Shown here: piece by piece, positions 48,592 through 55,829 of the stretch
Position numbering within the stretch: position 1 is the stretch's first letter
Layout of the letters: each line of letters begins with the position of its first letter
Source of the DNA: VRUE01 sp963703895
GTDB lineage: Bacteria > Actinomycetota > Thermoleophilia > Solirubrobacterales > 70-9
Direction: 5' to 3'
Length of the DNA stretch: 64,000 nt
Assembly: GCA_963703895.1 (NCBI GenBank)
Contig: CAVPFX010000002.1
Location: 1,364,001 to 1,428,000, forward strand
The notes under the pieces: model-generated
What the model was told of the DNA's origin: nothing
Seen by the model: only the letters and a program-made list of their open reading frames with translations
The model's database searches: none
Translations under genes and position numbers: made by a program

Positions 48592-48625
48592 CCATCGCCC
48601 GGGGATTAGTCTCCCCGGGCGATGG
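48592..48625 (+). promoter_or_regulatory. 14-bp perfect hairpin over the proC start codon
   Basis: CCATCGCCCGGGGA (48592-48605) pairs exactly with 48612-48625; the loop is TTAGTC. The proC ATG (48622-48624) is inside the 3' arm, and the whole 45-nt gap after phoA is taken up by it. It could terminate phoA transcription or block proC initiation unless ribosomes or a partner open it. Confidence 0.65.
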
Positions 48626-49362
48626 TGATCGGCTTCTGTGGATCGGGGAACATGGCTGCGGCTATGGCGCGTGGCTGGCGCGGCGAGGTCGACGGCATGT
48701 TGTTCACGGATGGCGGTTCGGGACGGGCGAGAGAGCTCGCCGCCGAGCTTGGTGGGGAGGCCGTCAGCTCGAATCGGGAGCTGGGGGAGCGTGCCGATGT
48801 CGTCGTGCTCGCGGTGAAGCCGGCTCGACTCGGTGACGCCGCGGCGGAGCTTGGCTCGCCGCGGGTGGTTGTCTCCCTGCTTGGGGCGACGGCCCTGCGG
48901 AAAGTTGCCGACGCCTTTCCGGGCTCGACCGTCGCGCGGGTGATGCCAAACGTCGGGGTCGAGGTTCGCAGGGGAGTGCTCTGCGTCGCCGGCGCCCCCG
49001 ATCCCGCCCTGCGCTCTTTGCTCGAGGTCCTCGGTCGCGTGGTTGACCTCGGCGACGATGAATTCGACGCGGCGACCGCGGTGATGGGTTGTGCGCCCGC
49101 CTACATCGCGCTGGCGGTGGAGGCGATCGCCGATGCGGGCGCCGCCGATGGACTGGACGAGGCGCTGGCGCGCGAGCTCGTGGTCGAGACCACCGCCGGC
49201 ACCGCCGAGCTGCTGCGCGTCCACCGTCCCGCCGAGCTGCGCAGGGCGGTCGCTTCGCCCGGTGGCAGCACCGAGGCCGGGCTCGAGGCGCTCGACCGTG
49301 AAGGGGCCCGCGAGGCGTTCGGAGCCGCCGTGCGAGCCTCACTGGAGCGAATGCGCGGATGA
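48622..49362 (+). CDS. proC: pyrroline-5-carboxylate reductase ProC
   Basis: NAD(P)H-dependent last step of proline synthesis. 246 residues: the Rossmann motif GFCGSGNMAAAMARG (4-18), VVVLAVKP (about 59-66), ARVMPNVGVEV (about 110-120), and the C-terminal signature region VASPGGSTEAGLEALD (about 213-228) that forms the substrate site. ATG 48622 is within a perfect hairpin; a GTG at 48625 is the only nearby alternative. The stop overlaps yggT (ATGA). proC in this cluster is common in actinobacteria and Firmicutes. Confidence 0.93.
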   Translation: MVIGFCGSGNMAAAMARGWRGEVDGMLFTDGGSGRARELAAELGGEAVSSNRELGERADVVVLAVKPARLGDAAAELGSPRVVVSLLGATALRKVADAFPGSTVARVMPNVGVEVRRGVLCVAGAPDPALRSLLEVLGRVVDLGDDEFDAATAVMGCAPAYIALAVEAIADAGAADGLDEALARELVVETTAGTAELLRVHRPAELRRAVASPGGSTEAGLEALDREGAREAFGAAVRASLERMRG

Positions 49363-49664
49363 CCCTCCTGCTCGCGATCACTCGCTACGACGTCGCTGAC
49401 TATGTCAGCGCCCTCTTCCTCGTCTACATCATCCTGATCTTCCTCAATGTGCTCAGCTCCTGGATCCCGCGCATGCCCTACAACCGGGCGCTGCGGGCGA
49501 CGCTCGACTTCATCAAAGAGACCACCGATCCCTACCTCAACTTCTTCCGGCGCTTCCTGCCGCCGATCGGTGGCGGTGGGTTTGCGCTCGACCTCAGCCC
49601 GATCCTCGGCGTGATCCTGCTCTTCGTCCTGCGGGCCATCGTCGTCGGCCTGATCGAAGGGTGA
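49359..49664 (+). CDS. YggT-family membrane protein
   Basis: 101 residues with two predicted membrane helices (about 14-33 and 80-98), and between them the conserved SSWIPRMPYNRALRATLDFI and TTDPYLNFFRRFLPPI segments. YggT proteins are linked to septum and membrane organisation and commonly accompany sepF, but the molecular role is not established. Coupled on both sides (ATGA with proC, GTGA with lspA). The divIVA gene often found next in actinobacteria is absent at this position. Confidence 0.9.
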   Translation: MTLLLAITRYDVADYVSALFLVYIILIFLNVLSSWIPRMPYNRALRATLDFIKETTDPYLNFFRRFLPPIGGGGFALDLSPILGVILLFVLRAIVVGLIEG

Positions 49665-50116
49665 GCGGCGCTCGCGCCCGGGCCTGGCGCCTGGCCGGCG
49701 CCCTGGCCGGGATCGTCGTCCTGCTCGACCAGGGGGCCAAGGCGTTGATCGAGGCGAACCTGGTCTCGGGGGAGGACGTCGACGTGATCGGACCGATCGG
49801 GCTGACGCTGTCCCACAACAGTGGCGTTGCCTTCGGCCTCGCTGCCGGCGGCGGGACCCGGCTGGTGTTGGTCACCGCCCTCGCGCTCTGCGTGGTCGGC
49901 TACCTCTTCTCGCGTGACCCGACGCGGCCGGGGATGTGGGTGGCGGCCGGCCTGCTCGCCGGCGGTGCGCTGGGCAACCTCGCCGACCGCATTCGCGCCG
50001 ACGCCGTCACCGACTACATCGCGATCGGCAACTGGCCCGCCTTCAACCTCGCCGACGTCGCCGTCACCGCCGGCGTCCTGCTGCTCGCCTACGCCTACAT
50101 ACGGGAGCCGCAGTGA
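49661..50116 (+). CDS. lspA: lipoprotein signal peptidase LspA
   Basis: Membrane aspartyl protease that cleaves prolipoprotein signal peptides after lipidation. 151 residues, four hydrophobic segments. The catalytic Asp pair is in GNLADRIRADAVTDYI (about 106-121) and WPAFNLADVAVTAG (about 126-139); the N-terminal LDQGAKALIE and the HNSGVAFGL loop are conserved. GTG 49661 overlaps the yggT stop. It is followed by the P3 palindrome before the pseudouridine synthase. Confidence 0.94.
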   Translation: MSGARARAWRLAGALAGIVVLLDQGAKALIEANLVSGEDVDVIGPIGLTLSHNSGVAFGLAAGGGTRLVLVTALALCVVGYLFSRDPTRPGMWVAAGLLAGGALGNLADRIRADAVTDYIAIGNWPAFNLADVAVTAGVLLLAYAYIREPQ

Positions 50117-50118
50117 CC

Positions 50119-50165
50119 TTCCGGTGCGCCTACTGCTCCCCACGGGCGCATAAAGCGCACCGGAA
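50119..50165. repeat. palindromic repeat P3 (TTCCGGTGCGC family)
   Basis: TTCCGGTGCGC (50119-50129) and its complement GCGCACCGGAA (50155-50165) flank a partly pairing 25-nt interior. It lies between two genes on the same strand (lspA stop 50116, next ATG 50181), and the right arm is followed by CGGAGGGGTTGGG, so it abuts the ribosome-binding region. Confidence 0.75.
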
Positions 50166-50180
50166 CGGAGGGGTTGGGAT

Positions 50181-50855
50181 ATGAGTGAGCTACGCATCGT
50201 CCATGTGGATGCCGATCTTGCGGTCGTCGACAAGCCCGCCGGTCTGGTTGTTCATCCGGCGCCCTCGCACATGGGCCCAACGCTCGTCGGTGAGCTTGGT
50301 GACATGCTCGGCGGGGGAGAGGACGAGGAGCGACCCGGAATCGTCCATCGCCTCGACAAGGAGACCAGCGGCCTGCTCGTCGTCGCCCGCAACGACGAGA
50401 CCCACAGCGCCCTGCAGGCGCAGGTTCAGCGTCGCGAGGTCGAGCGGATCTATCTGGCCCTGGCGAAGGGGCACCTTGCCTCGCGAACGGGCACGATCGA
50501 CGCTCCGATCGGCCGTGCCTCGCGCCAGCGCCACCGCATGGCGGTCTCCGGCGCCGCCTCGCGAGAGGCCCGCACCCATTTCGAGGTGCTCGAGCTGCTC
50601 AGCGCCGAGTCCTACCTCGAGGCGCGCCTGGAGACCGGCCGGACCCACCAGATCCGCGCTCACTTCGCCGCCATTGGCCACCCGCTGGTCGGCGACTCCA
50701 GCTACGGCGGCGAGCGCAAGTACGGCCTCGAGCGGCAATTTCTGCACGCCCACCGCCTCGCCTTCGTCCATCCGCAGAGCGGCGAGGCGATGAGCTTCGT
50801 CTCCGGGTTGCCGGCCGATCTGGCTACCGTGCTGGCCGCGGCCCGCACGGCTTGA
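50181..50855 (+). CDS. RluA-family 23S rRNA pseudouridine synthase, lacking an S4 domain
   Basis: 224 residues containing only the catalytic domain. VVDKPAGLVVHPAPSH (about 15-30), the catalytic Asp in GIVHRLDKETSGLLVVAR (about 53-70), REVERIYLALAKG and the ETGRTHQIRAHFAAIGHPLVGD segment (in pieces, about 152-173) match RluD. Most RluD proteins begin with an S4 RNA-binding domain; here there is no room, since the P3 palindrome and lspA lie immediately upstream. ATG 50181. Confidence 0.9.
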   Translation: MSELRIVHVDADLAVVDKPAGLVVHPAPSHMGPTLVGELGDMLGGGEDEERPGIVHRLDKETSGLLVVARNDETHSALQAQVQRREVERIYLALAKGHLASRTGTIDAPIGRASRQRHRMAVSGAASREARTHFEVLELLSAESYLEARLETGRTHQIRAHFAAIGHPLVGDSSYGGERKYGLERQFLHAHRLAFVHPQSGEAMSFVSGLPADLATVLAAARTA

Positions 50856-50989
50856 TTTAGCTTGACCCCTCTACAATCTGTCGGCTCGGAAACCAACCCC
50901 CGCACGTACCGACCCGGATCCTGACCGGCATTGCGCCGGATCCCGGCTAGGGCGACGGGATACACAGTCAAAACCAAGGAGCTTCACCC
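50856..50989 (+). promoter_or_regulatory. rpsB leader and promoter region
   Basis: 134-nt gap. TACAAT (50872-50877) is a good -10 candidate; the only -35-like hexamer, TTGATT (50852-50857), is 14 nt away, shorter than usual. Downstream, repeats of GGATC/CCGG (50914-50946) can fold into a leader hairpin. The rpsB Shine-Dalgarno AAGGAG lies 8 nt before the ATG. The leader could bind S2 or S1 for autoregulation, as in other bacteria, but I recognise no defined motif. Confidence 0.4.
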
Positions 50990-52219
50990 ATGCCAGAGGC
51001 AGGCCTCAAAGAGCTGCTGGAGGCCGGAGTCCACTTCGGCCACCAGACCCGTCGCTGGAACCCGAACATGCGCCGCTACATCTTCGGCGAGCTGGACGGG
51101 ATCCACATCATCGACCTCGTCCAGACCGAGGCGCTGCTGGAGAACGCGCGCCGCTTCGCTGGCGAGCTCGCCAGCGGTGGCGGCACGGTGCTCTTCGTCG
51201 GCACCAAGAAGCAGGCCCGCGGCCCGGTCGAAGAATGGGCCGACCGCTGCAAGATGCCCTACGTCAACCAGCGTTGGCTCGGCGGCCTACTGACCAACTT
51301 CAACACGATGTCGGCGCGGATCGCTCGCCTGCACGAGCTGACCGGCTGGCGCGACGAGGGCAAGCTGGAGCTGTTGCCGACCAAGGAGCGGATGGGGATG
51401 CTGGCCGAACTGGCCAAGCTCGAGTTCAACCTCGGCGGCGTCCGTGACATGGATCGCCTGCCCGACGCCGTCTTCGTCACCGATCTGAAAACCGAGGAGA
51501 TCGCGGTGCGCGAGGCGGCTCGCCTGCGCATCCCGATCATCGGCCTGGTCGACACCAACTGCGACCCGAAGCCGATCGACTACGTGATCCCCGGCAACGA
51601 CGACGCGATTCGCTCCTGCCAGCTGGTGATCGGCACGATCGGCGGCGCGGTCGAGGAGGGCTCCAGCGCCTGGCGGGTGCAGGAGGAGAAGCGCATCGCC
51701 GCCGAAATGGAGCGACGCAAGATCGAGGAAGAAGAGCGCAAGAAGCGCGAGGAGGAAGAGAAAGAGCGGGTTGCGGCCGAGGAAGCGGCTAAGAAGGCTG
51801 CGGCTGAAGCGGAGGCTGCCAAGCAGGCTCAGCAGGCTCAGGCTCAGGCGCAGCAGGCTGCCCCGGCTCAAGCCTCACCGGCTCAGGGTCAGGCCACCCA
51901 GCCCGCGGGTCCTGTCGCGGGGCAGGGGTCCTCGTCCTCGCAAGCTGCGGGCAAGGACCCCAACCCCGCACCACCCGCGGGAGGGGCGTCTAAAGCACCT
52001 GTGCCCGTGGCCAAGCAGGCTGAGCCTGCAGCCGCGGAGAAAGCTCCTGCCAAACCAGCAGAGGCCGAGAAAGCTTCCACTGAGCCCGTAGCGGCTGAGA
52101 AAGCACCGGAGCAGTCCGCGGCGGAGGAGAAAGCTCCCCCTGAGCCCGCTGCCGACGAGAAAGCTGCGGAGCCGGTTGCTGAGAAAGACGAGGCTGCGAA
52201 AGAGGGAGGGGAGTCGTGA
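50990..52219 (+). CDS. rpsB: 30S ribosomal protein S2 with a long C-terminal extension
   Basis: Small-subunit protein. Residues 1-235 are a normal S2 (LLEAGVHFGHQTRRWNPNM; FVGTKKQARGPVEEWA; QRWLGGLLTNFNTM; PIIGLVDTNCDP; IPGNDDAIRSCQL). It then continues for about 170 residues: a charged helix rich in Glu/Arg/Lys (about 240-275), an Ala/Gln stretch, and a Pro/Ala/Lys/Glu tail with repeats of the form AEKAPxxPA. Many bacterial S2 end near 250. The GTGA overlap with tsf gives tight coupling. Confidence 0.95.
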   Translation: MPEAGLKELLEAGVHFGHQTRRWNPNMRRYIFGELDGIHIIDLVQTEALLENARRFAGELASGGGTVLFVGTKKQARGPVEEWADRCKMPYVNQRWLGGLLTNFNTMSARIARLHELTGWRDEGKLELLPTKERMGMLAELAKLEFNLGGVRDMDRLPDAVFVTDLKTEEIAVREAARLRIPIIGLVDTNCDPKPIDYVIPGNDDAIRSCQLVIGTIGGAVEEGSSAWRVQEEKRIAAEMERRKIEEEERKKREEEEKERVAAEEAAKKAAAEAEAAKQAQQAQAQAQQAAPAQASPAQGQATQPAGPVAGQGSSSSQAAGKDPNPAPPAGGASKAPVPVAKQAEPAAAEKAPAKPAEAEKASTEPVAAEKAPEQSAAEEKAPPEPAADEKAAEPVAEKDEAAKEGGES

Positions 52220-52821
52220 GCGTTACGGCTGCCGATGTGAAGGCGCTGCGGGATCAGACCGGAGCGGCGATGATGGACTGCAAGGCGGCGCTGACCGAGT
52301 CCGACGGAGACGTCGATCGGGCGATCGAGATCCTGCGGGTGAAGGGCCAGGCCTCGGCGGCGAAGCGGGAAGGGCGGGGCACCAACGAGGGCGTCGTCGC
52401 CTCCTACATCCACGCCAACGACAAGATTGGGGCGATGGTCGAGGTCCAGTGCGAGACCGACTTCGTCGCTCGCAACGAGGACTTCAAGGCGTTCGCCTAC
52501 GAGGTCGCCCTGCACGTCGCCGCGACCGCCCCCCAGTACGTCACGACCGATGAGATCTCGCCCGAGGAACGCGAGGCCGAAAAGCGGGTCTTCGAAGAGA
52601 AGGCGCGTGAAGAAGGCAAGCCCGACAACGTGGTCGAGAAGATCGTCGAGGGTCAGCTGGCCAAGTGGGGACAGGAAGTCGCCCTGCTCGACCAGTCCCA
52701 CGTCAACACCGAGAAGCACGACTCGAAGTCGATCGAGGAGCTGCGTCAGGAGCTGGCCGCCAAGACCGGCGAGAACATTCGCATCGCGCGCTTCTCTTAC
52801 TTCCGCGTCGGCGACGAATAG
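52216..52821 (+). CDS. tsf: elongation factor Ts
   Basis: Guanine-nucleotide exchange factor for EF-Tu. 201 residues, near the length of the Thermus factor and shorter than the E. coli one. The N-terminal UBA-like domain VKALRDQTGAAMMDCKAAL (about 7-25) and the TDFVARN exchange motif (in VQCETDFVARNEDFK, about 78-92) are intact. GTG start within the rpsB stop (GTGA). pyrH follows after 14 nt. Confidence 0.95.
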   Translation: MSVTAADVKALRDQTGAAMMDCKAALTESDGDVDRAIEILRVKGQASAAKREGRGTNEGVVASYIHANDKIGAMVEVQCETDFVARNEDFKAFAYEVALHVAATAPQYVTTDEISPEEREAEKRVFEEKAREEGKPDNVVEKIVEGQLAKWGQEVALLDQSHVNTEKHDSKSIEELRQELAAKTGENIRIARFSYFRVGDE

Positions 52822-52835
52822 GCTCGCGGGCCTAG

Positions 52836-53570
52836 ATGGCCAACGAGCCCCAGTTCAAACGCATCCTGCTCAAGCTCTCCGGCGAGGCGCTGATGGGCGA
52901 CCTCTCCCACGGCACGGACGCGGGTGAGGTGGAGCGCATCGCCGGGCAGGTGGCAGCGATCCGGGCCCGCGGGGTCGAGGTGGCGATCGTGGTCGGCGCC
53001 GGCAACATCTACCGCGGACTATCCGCCGCTGCCGAGGGCATGGACCGGGCGACCGGCGACTACATGGGCATGCTGGCGACCGTGCTCAACGCCCTGACCC
53101 TGCAGGATGCGCTGGAGAAGACGGGAGAGCACACGCGGGTGCTCTCGGCGATCGACGTCAAGGAGGTGGCCGAGCCCTACATCCGCCGCCGCGCCATGCG
53201 CCACCTCGAGAAGGGCCGCGTGGTGATCTTCGCCGCCGGTACCGGCAACCCGTTCTTCACCACCGACACCGCGGCGGCACTGCGCGCCCTGGAGATCCAC
53301 GCCCAGGCGATCCTGATGGCCAAGAACGGGGTCGAGGGCGTCTACGACTCCGACCCGGCGACCAACCCGGACGCCAAGTTCATCGCCGCGCTCGGGCACC
53401 GCGAGGCGATCGAGCGCGGACTCAAGGTGATGGACTCGACCGCGCTCTCGCTCTGCATGGACAACGACCTGCCGATCTACGTCTTCAACATGGGGGACGC
53501 CAGCAACATAGATAGGATCGTCAGCGGCGAGAGGGTGGGCACGCTGGTCTCCAGCAGGCCCACCGAGTGA
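52836..53570 (+). CDS. pyrH: UMP kinase PyrH
   Basis: Bacterial hexameric kinase converting UMP to UDP. 244 residues, amino-acid kinase fold: LLKLSGEALMG near 9-19, VVGAGNIYRG near 52-61, TGDYMGMLATVLNAL near 72-86, and AAGTGNPFFTTDTAAALRA near 132-150 for nucleotide binding. ATG 52836. Part of the conserved rpsB-tsf-pyrH-frr order. Confidence 0.96.
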   Translation: MANEPQFKRILLKLSGEALMGDLSHGTDAGEVERIAGQVAAIRARGVEVAIVVGAGNIYRGLSAAAEGMDRATGDYMGMLATVLNALTLQDALEKTGEHTRVLSAIDVKEVAEPYIRRRAMRHLEKGRVVIFAAGTGNPFFTTDTAAALRALEIHAQAILMAKNGVEGVYDSDPATNPDAKFIAALGHREAIERGLKVMDSTALSLCMDNDLPIYVFNMGDASNIDRIVSGERVGTLVSSRPTE

Positions 53571-53586
53571 CGAGAACGGGGGCCCA

Positions 53587-54150
53587 GTGGAGCTGATCGA
53601 CGAACTGCTCAAGGACGCCGAAGGCCGGATGGCCAAGTCGGTCGAATCCAGCCGCGGCGAGCTGGCGACGGTGCGCACCGGTCGCGCCTCGCCGCACCTG
53701 CTCGACCGCATCGTGGTCGACTATTACGGAGCGCAGACCCCGCTCAAGCAGCTCGCCAACATCGCCACCTCCGACGCCCGCCTGCTCACCGTGACCCCCT
53801 TCGACAAGAGCTCGATCGGGGCGATCGAGAAAGCGATCCAGGAGTCCGACGTAGGCCTGACGCCGAGCAACGACGGCAACGTCGTCCGCCTGCAGATCCC
53901 CGAGCTGACCGAGGAGCGTCGCCGCGAGATGGTCAAGGTGGTGCACGGCGTCGCCGAGGAGGGCCGGATCGCGGTCCGCAACGTCCGTCGCGACGTCATG
54001 CACGACCTGCGCGAGCTGAAGAAAGAGGGCGAAGCGGGCGAGGACGACGAGCGTCGCGCCGAGGCCGCCCTGCAGAAGCAGACCGACGACTCGATCGCCG
54101 AGATCGACTCTCTCCTCAAGGGGAAGGAAGAGGAGATCCTGGAGGTGTGA
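53587..54150 (+). CDS. frr: ribosome recycling factor
   Basis: Splits post-termination ribosomes with EF-G. 187 residues, the usual length. The conserved RTGRASPHLLDRIVVDYYG (about 29-47), PFDKSSIGAIEKAI and the three-helix-bundle segment VRNVRRDVMHDLREL (about 126-140) are present. GTG 53587, 16 nt after pyrH. The stop overlaps the uppS start (GTGA). Confidence 0.96.
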   Translation: MELIDELLKDAEGRMAKSVESSRGELATVRTGRASPHLLDRIVVDYYGAQTPLKQLANIATSDARLLTVTPFDKSSIGAIEKAIQESDVGLTPSNDGNVVRLQIPELTEERRREMVKVVHGVAEEGRIAVRNVRRDVMHDLRELKKEGEAGEDDERRAEAALQKQTDDSIAEIDSLLKGKEEEILEV

Positions 54151-54818
54151 GTGCCTCCGCGCGGTACGTGGCGATCATCACCGACGGCAACGGGCGCTGG
54201 GCCCAGAACCAGGGCCTGCCGGTCGTAGAGGGGCACCGGGCCGGAGCCGACACGGTCAAGGCGCGGCTGCGCGACGCGGTCGAGCTGGGGATCGAGGAGC
54301 TGACCGTCTACTCGTTCTCGACCGAGAACTGGTCGCGGCCGGCGGCGGAGGTCGAGGGCTTGATGGCGATGTTCGGCGAGCGGATCTCCTCGGAAACGCC
54401 CGAGCTCAACGAGGAGGGCGTGCGGATGCGCTTCATCGGCCGCCGCGACGGCGTCTCCGAGGAGCTCGCTCGTCGCATGGACTGGGCCGAAGAGATGACC
54501 GAGGACAACGAGCGGATCACCCTCTTCGTCGCTTTCAACTACGGCGGCCGGGCCGAGATCATCGATGCCGCGCGGCACTTCGAGGGCGACTCCGAGGAGG
54601 AGTTCCAGCGCCTCCTCTACGCGCCCGAGATGCACGACCCCGATCTCTTGATCCGGACTAGCGGCGAGCAGCGGATATCCAACTACCTGCTCTGGCAGTG
54701 CGCCTACTCGGAGCTGGTCTTCCGCGACGAGCTCTGGCCCGACTTCGACCGCGCCGCGCTCGAGGACTGCCTGCGCGAGTTCGAGGCGCGGCAACGTCGC
54801 TTTGGAGCGAGGACCTGA
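54147..54818 (+). CDS. uppS: polyprenyl diphosphate synthase (cis-prenyltransferase) UppS
   Basis: Makes the C50/C55 lipid carrier for cell wall synthesis. 223 residues. The diphosphate-binding IITDGNGRWAQNQGLP (about 10-25), YSFSTENWSRP (about 55-65) and RTSGEQRISNYLLWQCAYSEL (in pieces, about 171-190), carrying the conserved Arg/Glu metal site, are intact. The N-terminus lacks the extra HVA-type residues of E. coli UppS (VAIITDGN here instead of VAIIMDGN). Coupled to frr, and overlapping the cdsA ATG by one base. Confidence 0.93.
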   Translation: MSASARYVAIITDGNGRWAQNQGLPVVEGHRAGADTVKARLRDAVELGIEELTVYSFSTENWSRPAAEVEGLMAMFGERISSETPELNEEGVRMRFIGRRDGVSEELARRMDWAEEMTEDNERITLFVAFNYGGRAEIIDAARHFEGDSEEEFQRLLYAPEMHDPDLLIRTSGEQRISNYLLWQCAYSELVFRDELWPDFDRAALEDCLREFEARQRRFGART

Positions 54819-55708
54819 TGCAGGACCTCTTCGACGACGACCTGCTCGACGACGAGCCGAAACCCAAACGACAGCCGCGACCGCCGCGGCGTCGGCGGCG
54901 AACGGGCCGCAGCAGCGGGGAGACGGCCAAGCGCATCCTCTTCGCGATCCCGGCGATCGTCTTCGCGATCGCGATCACGGTCGCCGGCGGCCTGGTATTC
55001 ACGATCGCGATGATCGCCGTCGGCGTGCTCTGCCTGCGCGAGTACCTGACGATGACCGCCGAGGTGCGGCCGATCCAGCGGGCGGCCTACATCGCCGTCC
55101 CGGCGCTGATCCTCGCCGCCCATTTCGGCACCGCCTTCAACGTCCTGCTGATCCTCGCCGCCGCCTTCCCGGTGCTCTTCTTCTTCGGCGCCGACCGCCA
55201 CCATCGCGACGGGATCACGATGTCGATGGGGGTCACCCTGCTCGGCATCGTCTGGATCGGCATCCCGCTGGTGCACGCGGTGCTTCTGCGCGATCTGCCG
55301 CACCACGGCGCCGCTCTGCTGATCGACGTCCTGGTCGGCACCTTCGCCGCCGATACCGGCGCCTACGCGACCGGTCGCATGTTCGGCTCGCACAAGATCG
55401 CCCCCAGCCTCTCGCCCAACAAGACCCTGGAGGGTCTGCTCGGAGGCTTCCTGATCGGCACGATGGCCTTCTGGTTCGCCGGGCTCTACCAGGACTGGCT
55501 CTCGGGTGTGGACGCCCTGATCATCGGCGCCGCGGTAGCCGCGATCGCCCCGGTCGGTGACCTCTTCGAGTCGATGCTGAAGCGCGACCTGGGCACCAAG
55601 GACACTGGCACGCTCTTCGGGCCCCACGGCGGGATCCTCGATCGGCTCGATGCGGTCTTCTTCACAGTCGTCGTCGGCTACTACCTCGCCGTCCAGCTGG
55701 TCTACTGA
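54818..55708 (+). CDS. cdsA: phosphatidate cytidylyltransferase CdsA
   Basis: Membrane enzyme making CDP-diacylglycerol from phosphatidic acid and CTP. 296 residues from ATG 54818. A charged cytoplasmic head of about 37 residues (acidic, then Arg-rich) is followed by about eight hydrophobic segments. The family signature SMLKRDLGTKDTGTLFGPHGGILDR (in pieces, about 251-275) is complete. The stop codon lies inside the left arm of inverted-repeat element D. Confidence 0.93.
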   Translation: MQDLFDDDLLDDEPKPKRQPRPPRRRRRTGRSSGETAKRILFAIPAIVFAIAITVAGGLVFTIAMIAVGVLCLREYLTMTAEVRPIQRAAYIAVPALILAAHFGTAFNVLLILAAAFPVLFFFGADRHHRDGITMSMGVTLLGIVWIGIPLVHAVLLRDLPHHGAALLIDVLVGTFAADTGAYATGRMFGSHKIAPSLSPNKTLEGLLGGFLIGTMAFWFAGLYQDWLSGVDALIIGAAVAAIAPVGDLFESMLKRDLGTKDTGTLFGPHGGILDRLDAVFFTVVVGYYLAVQLVY

Positions 55709-55826
55709 TGAGGCGATCCCGGTAGGGGTTCCGCTTAACTTTTTCGGTGGAACGACGTTGGGCTGACGCCTTTAGCTCACGACGAAAAAGTGCAAGACGC
55801 TCCACCCCTACCGGGATCGCCTCATC
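55707..55826. repeat. inverted-repeat element D between cdsA and dxr
   Basis: A perfect 23-bp inverted repeat (55707-55729 with 55804-55826) encloses 74 nt, with a second inner pair ACTTTTTCG/CGAAAAAGT. The left arm contains the last bases of the cdsA stop, and the right arm ends 3 nt before the dxr ATG at 55830. It has the same size class as A-C but a different core. Confidence 0.75.
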
Positions 55827-55829
55827 CCT

